Shown in pieces: positions 23,291 through 34,516 of a stretch of DNA of 64,000 bases. Each line of letters starts with the position of its first letter. Position 1 is the stretch's first letter. The notes below the pieces were generated by a model. The model ran no database searches. It saw only the letters and a list, made by a program, of their open reading frames with translations, and was not told the DNA's origin. Source of the stretch: Lasiodiplodia sp. COLG20 (Eukaryota; Ascomycota; Dothideomycetes; Botryosphaeriales; Botryosphaeriaceae); NCBI GenBank assembly GCA_009801085.1, contig VNWV01000046.1:1-64000 (forward strand). The letters run 5' to 3'. The position numbers were made by a program, and so were the translations under genes.

Positions 23291-26200
23291 AAACTAAAAT
23301 TACGAACTTAGTATACGTACTAGTTCGTATTAGTAACTACTATATAATAGCTATAATCGATAGCGACGCGTAAGAGAACTTTATTAACCCCACCTACGTC
23401 GCTAAGCTATATATATACCGCTAAACGAAGAATTACTTCTACTTACTAGTTACTATAGATAGATCGCCAGCTAAGTAAAAATAAATTCGCTTAGAAACTA
23501 ATACGATCTCTATTTTTATCGATAATTATAAAAAATATATTAATCTAGACCTTATAACGATTCTAGAATACGATATTATTCTTAGAATTTCGTAGCTTAA
23601 GATATATAAGCTATAAATTAACTAAAATACGAGAAAAGTTAGCTTTTTAAAAGAAAAATACGTAAAATACCTCGCTATCGTAAAACGAATAAGTTAGACG
23701 TTAGAAAATAGAGCTAGAGCTAAAAGCTAGAGCTAAAAGAGCTAGAGCTAGAGCTAAAAGCTAAAAGTCTAGAACGTAAAGTTAAGAAAAGACGTAGAAG
23801 TATTAGACTTCGTTAATATCTAAGAAATATTCTACGTAGTAATCTAACGTATAAGGCGTTAAGACGAGAAAGTATACAAAATATATCTTAAACCTAGTAG
23901 AGAAATAGAACGTAAAATCGCGGCGAAAATATAGCGATTAAATACGAGGTCTTATATAGAGAATAACTATCTAAAGTTAGTTAAAGAAGACTACTTCTAG
24001 AGAATATACGCTAGATATGACGAAAGATTCGTTAAAAAAACTATCTAGCTAGATAGAGAATATATCGTAAGTAATATCTAGAAGAAGATAAATAACTCTA
24101 AAAAAAAAGAAGTTTTAATATCGAAACTTAAAACGATACCTCTATAGTTTTAGAAATAATAACCGGTATTCTAGAAAAGAGAAAAGAGATAGCTATCGAA
24201 GTACTAACTATAGAATTACGAAATATCTCTTATTCTAAAAACGTAGTCTACGTTTAAGCTAATCTACTCTCTTTTATAAAAGAAAAGTAAGACTTTAAGA
24301 GAGTATATCGAGAAGAACGTAAAACGAGAATATATACGATCTTCGTTATTACTAGTCGAATACTCTATTCTATTCGTTCTAAAGAAAAACGATAAGCTTC
24401 GTCTCTATATTAACTATAGATAACTAAACGACATTACGATAAAAAACTAATATCTATTATCTCGTATCGACGAGCTATAAAATAAGACCTAAGAGACGAA
24501 ATTTTTTACTAAGTTCGATCTTAAAGACGACTATTACCTCGTATAAATTAAGAAAGAGAAAGAATAAAAGATAGCGTTTTAAATACGTTATAGTTACTTT
24601 AAATATACGGTTATACCGTTCGGACTTACTAATATTTTAATAATATTCTAGAGCTTAGTTAATAACGTCTTACGTCCGTATTTAGATGTATTTTATATAG
24701 CTTATCTAGATAATATTCTAATCTACTCGAAAACCCTCGAAGAATATACGAAACATATTAAAAAGATTCTAAACGCGCTCTAGAAATAAGAATTATCTAT
24801 TACATCTAAGAAATATAAATAATACTCTTAAAAAGTAAAATATTTAGAATTTATTATTACTCTAGACCACATTAGTATAAACGAAGCTAAACTAGACGTA
24901 ATTAGAGATTAGTCTATACTAAAAACCGTTAGAGAAGTATAATTCTTTTTTAGTTTCGCTAACTTCTATCGTAAGTTTATTAAGAAATACGCGGGTAGTA
25001 TACGAGCTATTTATAAGACTTACTCGAAAAGAATACGAGTTTAAATAGAGCGAAGAGTAATAATGAGCGTTTAACTCGCTAAAATAAATATTCTACGAAG
25101 TATTTATCTTCGAAATTTATAATCTCGAACTTCTTATCGTTATAGAAACCGACGTATTAGACTACGCTATTAAGGTCTATCTTAGTTAATCTAATAAATA
25201 AGAACGGCTTTATCCGATCGCGTACTACTCTAAAAAAATAACGTCTCTAGAGCTTAATTACGACGTCTATAATAAGAAACTCTTAGCTATCGTTATAGTA
25301 TTTAAAGAATAAAGATATTATCTAGAAGACGTAAAGTATTAGATGTTAGTATACTACGACTATAAGAATCTTACGTACTTTACTACTATAAAGAAACTAA
25401 CTCGAAGATAAGTTAAATAGACTAAAGAATTAGCGTTCTATAATATAAAAATTATCTATAGAAAGAAGTCTAAAAACGCTCGCGTAAACGCGCTAAGTAA
25501 AAGAGCCGACTATATCGAAGAAAAGCTAGAACTATAGTCTATAATATTTAGCTAGTAGAAGAATAGAACTCTTATACCCGCTAAAACGTACGTATCTATA
25601 TTTAGAATTATCTAATTATAGCTTAAAAGAAATCTAGAGACCGACCTATTACTTACTTTAGTTAGACTACTAGCGCCGGTAATACGCCTAGAAGATAACG
25701 CCTAGACGCGAAAAATTTAAGAAGTCTACGTCTATAACGTAATAGCTTAAGAACTTAAAAAGATAAAAAACGACTTTTAAATTACGCGTAACGCGAAAGA
25801 TATAATTTTATATTTAAAATTAATCTACGTTCTAGTAAAACTTCGAAAAGAACTTATTAGAGATATCTATAAAGTATTAGTATATAATTATTAAGAAATT
25901 AAGAAGACGATAAAGCGAATAACTAGAAATTACTACTTCTAGAGCCTAAGAAGAATAATCTAGAAGGTAGTTTCGTAATATAACTTATATATTAAAAGTA
26001 AGACTACGAGATACGTACTCTATAAACTACTCTAGTTAATCGTAGCTCTAAAGAAATTCTAGTAATTAATCTCGCTAGACTTTATTACGAATTTATTTAA
26101 GTTAGCTAAATTCTTAACTAATATTAAATACGACTCGATTCTAGTTATCGTCGATAGACTTACTAAGTACGCGTACTATCTACTATATCTTAAATCGGTA

Positions 26201-27200
26201 AACGTAAAAGAACTAGTCTATATATTTCTTAAAATAATTCTAGATAACTATAAGTTACTAGAAGAGCTCGTATCGAATAAAAATCGGCTATTTACGTTCT
26301 AATTCTAGTAGAGTCTTATTTAATAGCTTAGAGCTAAGTATAAACTCTCGATAATAATATACTCTTAAACGAATAGATAAACTAAGCGTATAAACTAAAC
26401 GCTAGAGTAGTATCTACGCTATTATCTTAACTATATCTAAGATAATTAGATTATATTACTACCGCTAGTATAATTCGCGTATAATAGCTTAAAGACGTTA
26501 GCTACTTAGAAAACTCTATTCTACGCTAATTATAGATACGAACTAATAGTCTATAAAGAGAAAATTCTGAGCGAATTATTAGTCTAAAAAAAAATCTTTA
26601 AGGCGAACTAGCTAAAAGAGCTCTATAAATAGCTTAGCCTTAATATCGAATTTAACGAATATTTAATATTTCGCTACTATAATAGACGGTACTAGAAGAT
26701 ACTAAAGCTAAAAAAAAAGAATAAAGTCTATCTTTTTAAAAGAAACATTAAAACTCGACGACTAAGTAGTAAATTAAACTTTAAAAAAATTAAACCATTC
26801 GAGATTAAAGAAAAGCTAGACGAAGTTATATATCGTCTTAAGCTACTTAGTATTATACGAATAAACCTAGTATTCTACGTAAAACTACTTAAACTAGCTC
26901 TAAAAAACGCTACTCTAGTAGAATAAACCGAAGAAATAACTACAAAAAATCTAGACGTCGACGAAAATAAAGATTAAATCGTAGAAAAAATTCTCGATAG
27001 TAGCTACTATAATAGTTAATTCGAATATCTTATTAAGTAGAAAGAAAACTAAAATAATATCTAAAAACCGCTAAAAAACTACGAAGACTATAAAGACCTT
27101 ATTATAAAATTTTATCACTAAAATCTAGATCGATCTAAGCTAGAGACGCGTCGATCGAGAGAGCGTCTAAGAATTTAAAATTAAAATTTAAAGTCTAGCG
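23290..27200 (+). pseudogene. pol: pol of element B (PR-RT-RNase H-IN-chromodomain), RIP-inactivated
   Basis: Protease A-I-I-D-S-D-A at 23350-23370 (Gly of DSGA became Asp by RIP). Hexamer tract (GAGCTA)n at 23708-23770. RT L-R-L-Y-I-N-Y-R-stop-L-N-D from 24397, with TAA at 24421 for Gln. Y-L-D-N-I-L-I-Y at about 24703. RNase H V-I-E-T-D-V-L-D-Y-A-I from 25139. Integrase L-D-F-I-T near 26070 and V-D-R-L-T-K-Y-A-Y-Y-L near 26151. Chromodomain Y-L-I-K-stop-K at about 27024-27100. RNase H is one base out of frame with RT (754 instead of 753 nt): a G appears inserted in GCGGGTAG at 24991-24998, where A has GCGATAG and E GTGGTAG. Confidence 0.85.
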
Positions 27201-27203
27201 CGT

Positions 27204-27838
27204 CTAATTAACTAACTTAAACGTCTTCGGCGGCGTAGTATCTAAACTAGTCTTAAGAGACCTAACAGTCTAAATAAAATCTATAGAGATATTAGCTAAG
27301 AACTCGCTATATAAACGCTTTAATAACCGCTTCTTCTTAGTATTTTTAGAATTAATAGCGTCTCTAGTAGAAGAAGTCTTAGCGGTCTTTAGTTATTTTA
27401 GATTCTCGAAGTTCTTTTAAATTATATAGAAATACCGCTCGTAAAGAAACCGACGTTACTTATAAAGACGAATTAACTTCTTTAAAATAGCGTTCTTCTT
27501 AGCTACTACCCGCTCGTAAGCGCGATTTAGCTTTTCTACTATAAAAAATTAATAAAATACGTACTACTAAGAAGAAAAAAAACTAACGTATAACTAAAAC
27601 TACTAGACGTCGCTATATTATAGTCTAAACGACGTCTCTTTAGATAAGAAGCGTAAATAGAAGGATTATTCTCTAAAGTAATATAAAAAGAGAAATACTC
27701 TAAATAATTCGTATAAGAAATTATCTTAACCCCGTTACGTAAAATCTAACGAAGTAAATTCTAACGACGAAGAGTTATACGATAAAAACGAGAAGAAATC
27801 TTTAAAACCTTAGTAAAAGAACGCTTTTTAGAAGATAT
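27204..27838 (-). pseudogene. antisense accessory gene of element B, decayed
   Basis: On the minus strand it starts ATA (from ATG) TCT TCT AAA AAG CGT at 27838 and ends TTA GTT AAT TAG at 27204, almost touching the end of pol. The length of 635 nt leaves remainder 2 modulo 3, as in A, E and J, so the halves are in different frames in every copy. The coiled-coil part shares R-L-R-K with the E copy. Confidence 0.55.
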
Positions 27839-27953
27839 AACGAGAACTTACTAAGAAAAAGAAAGAAGAAAATCGAAAACTACTAACGGCGTAATATATA
27901 TCGTAGAGACCCGAAATAATCTTCGAGCCGAAGATCTCTAAAAGAGAGAGTAG

Positions 27954-28717
27954 TATTACGAACTCTAAAGAATATAGACTTTATAATTTTAAGAGTAGAA
28001 AGCCCGCACGAAAAAACTTATCGTAGAGACTAATAAGTCTTAAAAGCGAAAGAGCCGTATAGCTCTAGATTTCGTATAAAAATCTAGAGAATACGAGATA
28101 ACGGCGCGTACGAAAATACTAGTAGATAGTAATTAAAACCCGTATAGAAAGAACGCCTACGAGAACGCGATAACTCTAAAAAAAAGTATAGACTAGAGAA
28201 TCTTTTATAAGATAAAGAATCGTAGAATTAAACTAAAAGTTAAAGGTCTAGACGTATAATCGTTTTAAAGAAGCGCGCGAAGATAAAAAGTTAAAAAGCG
28301 AGTAAAAAGAGAAACGAGTAAGATATAGTACAATATTACGACCGTTTAAAAGATAGAAGAATATTCTAAGCGTCTAAGTTACGTACGATCTATAGTAAGT
28401 TCTTAAAAGCTAAACTCGCGATAGCTTAATCTAAGTTCTTATAAGTCGGGCTTATAAGGGCTTTTTAGATTATAACTAGTTTTTTTATAGTATATAGATA
28501 TACTTTTTAACTAGATCTTTAATTCTTTATAGTTAACTTAAAGTTCTAATTAAGACTCTTTAGTTAGAGATAACCGGCTTACTATATATTATATAATTAC
28601 GTAATACTCTTTTATCTAATTATTATTCTCTCTCTCTTATCTCTTTAAGATAAACCCTATAATTTATTCGATCTACTAAGTAACTTTAAAGCTTAGTAGA
28701 AAAAGTCTACTATTACA
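27954..28717 (+). repeat. 3' LTR of element B (764 bp)
   Basis: It is preceded by the polypurine tract AAAAGAGAGAGTAG, starts TATTACGAACTCTAAAGAAT, ends CTATTACA (final CA kept) and is followed by the TSD CGCGT and the rest of A's protease. Confidence 0.93.
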
Positions 28718-28722
28718 CGCGT

Positions 28723-31700
28723 AAGAGAACTTTATTAATCTCGTCTACGTCGCTAAGCTATATATATATCGCTAAACGAAGAATTACTTCTACTTACTAG
28801 TTATTATAGATAAATCGCTAGCTAAATAAGAATAAATCCGCTTAGAAATCGATACGATCTCTATTTCTATCGATAATTATAAAAAATATATTAATCTAAA
28901 CCTTATAACGATTCTAAAATACGATATTATTCTTAGAATTTCGTAGCTTAAGATATATAAGCTATAAATTAACTAAAGTACGAGAAAAGTTAGCTTTTTA
29001 AAAGAAAAGTACATAAAATACCTCGCTATCGTAAAACGAATAAGCTAGACGTTAAAAAATAAAGTTAGAGCTAAAAGCTAGAGCTAGAAGAGCTAAAGCT
29101 AAAGTTAAAAGCTAGAAGTCTAAAACGTAGAGCTAAAAAAAGACGTAGAAGTATTAAACTTCGTTAATATCTAAAAAATATTTTACGCGGTAATTTAACG
29201 TATAAGACGTCGAGACGAGAAAGTATATAAAATATATCTTAAATCTAATAGAGAAATAGAACGTAGAATTACGACGAAGATATAGCGATTAAGTACGAGG
29301 TCTTATATAAAAAATAACTATCTAAAGTTAGTCGAAGAAGACTATTTCTAGAGAATATATACTAAATATAACGAAAGATTTATTAAAAAAACTATTTAGC
29401 TAGATAGAAAATATATCGTAAGTAATATCTAAAAGAAGATAGATAACTCTAAAAAAAAAGAAGCTCTAATATTAAAACTTAAAACGATACTCTTATAGTT
29501 TTAGAGATAGTAACTAGTATTCTAGAAAAGAGAAAAGAAATAGCTACTAAAGTACTAACTATAAAATTACAAAATATCTCTTATTCTAGAAACGTAGTCT
29601 ATATTTAAGCTAATCTACTCTCTCTCTTAAAAGAAAAATAAGACTTTAAGAAAGTATATCGAGAAAAACGTAAAATAAGAATATATATAGTTTTTATTAT
29701 TACCAATCAAATATTTTATTCTATTCGTTTTAAAGAAAAACGATAAGCTTCGCCTCTATATTAATTATAGATAACTAAACGATATTACGATAAAAAACCG
29801 ATACTTATTACTTCGTATCGACGAGCTATAAAATAAGACTTAAGAGACGAAATACTTTATTAAATTTAATCTTAGAGACGACTATTACCTCGTATAAATT
29901 AAGAAAGAGAAAGAATAAAAGATAGCATTTCGAATACGTTATAACTACTTTAAATATACGATTATATTATTCGAACTTACTAATACTCTAGTAATATTTT
30001 AGAGCTTAGTTAATAACGTCTTACGTTCGTATTTAGATATATTTTATATAGTCTATCTAAACGATATTCTAATCTATTCGAAAACTCTAGAAGAATATAC
30101 GAAATATATTAAAAAGATTCTAGACGTACTTTAAGAATAAGAACTATCTATCGTATTCGAAAAATATAAATAATACTTCTAGAAGATAGAATACTTAGAA
30201 TTTATTATTATTCTAGATTATATTAGTATAAACGAAGCTAAACTAAACGTAATTAAAAACTAGTCTATATCGAAAACTATTAAGAAAGTATAGTTCTTTC
30301 TTAATTTCGCTAACTTCTATCGTAAATTTATTAATAAATACGCGATAGTATATGAGCTACTTACGAGACTTACGTAAAAAAAATATAGATTTAAATAGAG
30401 CGAAGAGTAATAACGAGCGTTCGACTCGTTAAAGCGAATATTCTACGAAGTATCTATTTTTAAGATCTATAACTTCGAACTCTTTATCGTTATAGAAACT
30501 AACGTATTAGACTACGCTATTAGAGTCTATTTTAGTTAGTTCGACGAATAAAAACGACTCTATTCGATTACGTACTACTTTAAAAAAATAATATCTTTAA
30601 AACTTAACTACGACGTCTATAATAAGAAACTTTTAGTTATCGTTATAGTATTTAAAGAATAGAGATACTATTTAAAGAGCGCGAAGTACTAGATATTAAT
30701 ATACTACGACTATAAGAACCTTACGTACTTTACTACTATAAAAAAACTAACTAGAAGATAAGTTAAATAGACTAAAGAATTAGCGTTCTACGATATAAAG
30801 ATTATCTATAGAAAGAAGTCTAAAAACGCTCGCGCCGACGCGCTAAATAGAAGAGCCGACTATATCGAAGAAAAGTTAAAACTATAGTCTATAATACTTA
30901 ACTAATAGAAAGACGAAACTCTTATATCTACTAGAGCGTATATATCTATATTTAAAATTATCTAATTATAGCTAAAGAGAAATTCGAAAACCGACTCGTC
31001 GCTTACTCTAGTTAGACTACTAGCGCCGATAATACGTCTAGAAGATAACGTCTAGATACAAAAAATTCGAGAAGTCTACGTCTATAATATAATAGTCTAG
31101 AAGCTCGAAAAGATAAAAAACGACCTTTAAATTATACGCGACACGAAAGATATAATTTTATATTTAAAATTAATCTACGTCTCGATAAAACTTCGAAAGA
31201 AACTTATTAGAGATATCTACGAAGTACTAGTATACGATTACTAAGAAATTAAAAAGACGATAGAGCGAATAACTAGAAATTACTACTTTTAAAGTTTAAA
31301 AAGAATAGTCTAGAAGATAGTTTCGTAATACGACTTATATATTAGAAGTAAGACCGCGAGATACGTATTCTACGAACTACTTTAACTAATTATAGCTTTA
31401 AAAAAGCTCTAGTAATCTATCTCGCTAGACTTTATTACGAATCTATTCGAGTTAGTTAAACTCTTAACTAACGTTAAGTACGACTCGATTCTCGTTATCG
31501 TCGATAGACTTACTAAGTACGCGTACTATCTACTATATCTTAAATTAGTAAACGCGGAAGAACTAGTCTATATATTTCTTAGAATAATTCTAGATAACTA
31601 CGGGTTACTAGAAAAGCTTATATCGAATAAAAATCGACTATTTATATTTTAATTCTAATAGAGTCTTACTTAATAGCTTAGAGCTAAGTATAAACTCTCG

Positions 31701-32550
31701 ATAACGATATACTCTTAAATAAATAGATAGACTAAGCGTATAAACTAAACGCTAGAGTAGTATCTACGCTATTATCTTAACTATATCTAAGATAATTAAA
31801 TTATATTACTATTACTAGTATAATTCGCGTATAATAGCTTAAAAGCGTTAGCTACTTAAAAAACTTTATTCTACGCTAATTATAGATACGAATTGATAGT
31901 CTATAGAGAGAAGATTTCGAGCGAATTATTAGTTTAAAAAGAAATTTTTAAGGCGAACTAGCTAAAAGAGCTTTATAAATAGCTTAGCCTTAATATTAAA
32001 TTTAACGAATATTTAATATTCTACTACTATAATAGATGGTACTAGAAGGTACTAAAGCTAAAAAAAGAGGATAAAGTTTATCTTTTTAGAAGAAATATTA
32101 AAACTCGACGACCGAATAGTAAATTAGACTTTAAAAAAATTAAATCTTTCGAGATCGAAGAAAAGCTAGACGAAGTTATATACCGTCTTAAGCTATCTAG
32201 TACTATATAAATAAACCTAGTTTTTTATATAAAACTACTTAAGCTAGCTTTAGAAAACGCTATTCTAGTAGAATAAATAAAAAAAATAACTCTAGAAAAT
32301 CTAGACGCCGACGAAAATAAAGATTAGATTATAGAAAAAATTCTTAATAGCGGCTACTATAATAGTTAATTTAGATATCTTATTAAGTAGAAAGAAGACT
32401 AGAATAATATCTAAAAACCGCTAGAAAACTACGAAGACTATAAAGATCTTATTATAGACTTTTATCGCTAAAATCTAAATCGATTTAAGCTAGAGACGTG
32501 TTAATCGCGAAAACGTTTAAGAATTCGAAATTAAAATTTAAAGTTTAGCG
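28723..32550 (+). pseudogene. pol: pol of element A (continuation after B)
   Basis: It resumes with AAGAGAACTTTATTAATCTC (protease downstream of DSGA). RT L-R-L-Y-I-N-Y-R-stop-L-N-D from 29748. Catalytic Y-L-N-D-I-L at 30051-30080 (Asp to Asn by RIP). RNase H E-T-N-V-L-D-Y at 30489-30525. Integrase L-D-F-I-T and V-D-R-L-T-K-Y-A-Y-Y-L at 31429-31540. Chromodomain Y-L-I-K-stop-K at 32375-32450. Hexamer tract at about 29050-29115. Confidence 0.85.
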
Positions 32551-32553
32551 CGT

Positions 32554-33188
32554 TTAATTAACTAACTCGAACGTCTTTAGTAGCGTAGTATTTAAACTAG
32601 CTTTAAAAGACCTAATAGTCTAGATAGAATCTATAGAAGTATTAGCTAAGAACTCGTTATATAAACGCTTTAGCGACCGCTTCTTCTTAGTATTTTTAGA
32701 GTTAATAGCGTCTTTAGTAGAAGAAGTCTTAGTAGTCTTTAGTTATTCTAGATTTTTAAAGCTCTTTTAAATTATACGAGAACGCCGCTCGTAAAGAAAC
32801 CGACGCTACTTATAAAAACGAATTAACTTTTCTAAAATAGCGTTTTTCTTAGTCGTCATCCGCTTATAGACGCGATCTAGCTTTTCTACTATAAAAGATT
32901 AATAAAATACGTACTATCGAGAAGAAAAAGAACTAACGTATAACTAGAGCTACTAGACGTCGCTATATTATAGCTCGAACGACGTTCTCTTAGATAAAAA
33001 GCGTAAATAAAAGAGTTATTCTCTAAAGTAATATAAGAAGAGAAGTACTCTAAATAATTTATATAAGAAATTATCTTAACTTCGTTACGTAAAATCTAAC
33101 GAAGTAAATTCTAATAACGAAGAGTTATACGATAAAAATAAAAAGAAATCTCTAAAATCTTAGTAAAAGAACGCTTCTTAAAAGATAT
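32554..33188 (-). pseudogene. antisense accessory gene of element A, decayed
   Basis: It runs from ATA TCT TTT AAG AAG CGT (start at 33188) to TTA GTT AAT TAA (32554), 635 nt as in B. It lies tail-to-tail with pol. The two-frame structure is preserved. Confidence 0.55.
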
Positions 33189-33303
33189 AGCGAGGACTTA
33201 CTAAGAGAAAGAAAGAAAAAAATCGAAGACTACTAACAGCGCGATATATATTATAAAGACTTAGAATAATCTTCGAGTCGAAAATCTCTAAGAGAAAAGA
33301 TAA

Positions 33304-34067
33304 TATTATAAACTCTAGAGAATATAAACTTTATAACTCTAAGAGTAGAAAGCCCGTACGAAAAAATTTATCGTAGAAATTAATAAGTCTTAAGAGCGAA
33401 AGAGTTATACGACTTTAAATCTCGTATAAAAATTTAGAAAATACGAAATAACGATACGTACGAAAATACTAGTAAATAGTAGTCGAAAGTTATATAAAAA
33501 GAACGTCTATAAAGGCGCGGTAACTCTAGAAGAAAGTACGAACTAAAAAAATTTTCTACGAAACGAAGAATCGTAAAGTTAAGCTAAAAGTTAAAGATTT
33601 AAACGTATAATCGTTTTAAAGAAGCGCGCGAAGATAAAAAGCTAGAAATCGAATAAAAAAAAAAACGAGTAAGATATAATATAATATTACGACCGTTCGA
33701 AAGATAAAAAAACGCCTAGTATCTAAGTTATATACGATCTATAGCGAGCTCTCGAGAGTCGAACTCGCGATAGCTTAATTTAAGCTCTTATAAGCCGGGT
33801 TTATAAGGACTTCTTAGATTATAACTAGCTTTTTTATAGTATATAAATATACTTCTTAGCTAAATCTTTAATTCTTCGTAGTTAACTTAAAGCTTTAATT
33901 AAGACTCTTTAGTTAGAGGTAATCGACTTACTATATATTATATAATTACGTAATACTCTCTTATCTAATTATTATTCTCTCTCTCTTATCTCTTTAAGAT
34001 AAACTTTTACGGTTTATTCGATCTACTAAATAACTTTAAAGCTTAGTAGAAGAAGTCTATCGTTATA
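33304..34067 (+). repeat. 3' LTR of element A (764 bp)
   Basis: Polypurine tract AAGAGAAAAGATAA, then TATTATAAACTCTAGAGAAT to TATCGTTATA, followed by ATAGA (target duplication, against ATAAA on the left). Confidence 0.92.
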
Positions 34068-34072
34068 ATAGA

Positions 34073-34516
34073 TAAGATATAGTATAATATTACGACCGTT
34101 TAATAAAGTTAGAAGTTAAATATTAGAAATAGATCTTAAGCGTTTAAGTTACGTAAGTTCTATAAAATAATTAATAACTATAATTATTTAATTTATTACT
34201 AAGATAATCGGTCTTAGTAACTATCTTATTAATATATAGAATAATCGATAATAGTAATTATTCTTAAATTATAACTAGCTTTTTTATAGTATATAAATAT
34301 ACTTTTTAGCTAGATACTTAATTCTTCGTAGTTAATTTAAAGTTCTAATTAAGACTCTTTAATTAGAGATAATCGACTTACTATATATCGTATAATTACG
34401 TAATACTCTCTTATCTAATTATTATTCTTCTTCTCTTATCTCTTTAAGATAAACTTTATGATTTATTTAATCTACTAAGTAACTTTAAAGCTTAGTAAAA
34501 GAAATCTACTATTATA
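34073..34516 (+). repeat. 5' LTR of element F, right half, with a divergent centre
   Basis: It continues the LTR begun at 8963 and ends CTACTATTATA, followed by the leader CTTTAACTACTATTCTTATA. Together the halves measure about 810 bp, longer than in other copies. About 34150-34260 differs from the rest of the family: instead of the CTTATAAG stem-loop it has AATAATTAATAACTATAATT and a GATAATCGGTCTTAGTAACT region. F thus represents a variant LTR, or this segment was replaced. Confidence 0.85.

Larger units (their letters stand above)
20475..28717 (+). mobile_element. element B: complete family-1 retrotransposon (8243 bp, subfamily 1)
   Basis: Two LTRs of 764 bp (20475-21238, 27954-28717) flank gag-pol on the plus strand. 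The TSD CGCGT lies at 20470-20474 and 28718-28722. It is inserted in the protease motif of A in the same orientation. The 5' LTR keeps TGTTACG; the 3' LTR has TATTACG. Confidence 0.95.
9329..34067 (+). mobile_element. element A: complete family-1 retrotransposon split by elements E and B
   Basis: It has a 5' LTR (9329-10092), gag, protease, RT, RNase H, integrase, chromodomain, antisense gene, polypurine tract and 3' LTR (33304-34067); both LTRs are 764 bp. It is inserted in F's 5' LTR. E (TSD CTACT) lies in gag after 10587 and B (TSD CGCGT) in the protease after 20474. Removing both with one TSD copy each gives 393 + 1620 + 1025 = 3038 nt from the gag start codon to the RT motif, exactly as in B and E. 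This arithmetic confirms the nesting. All frames are destroyed by RIP stops. Confidence 0.92.
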
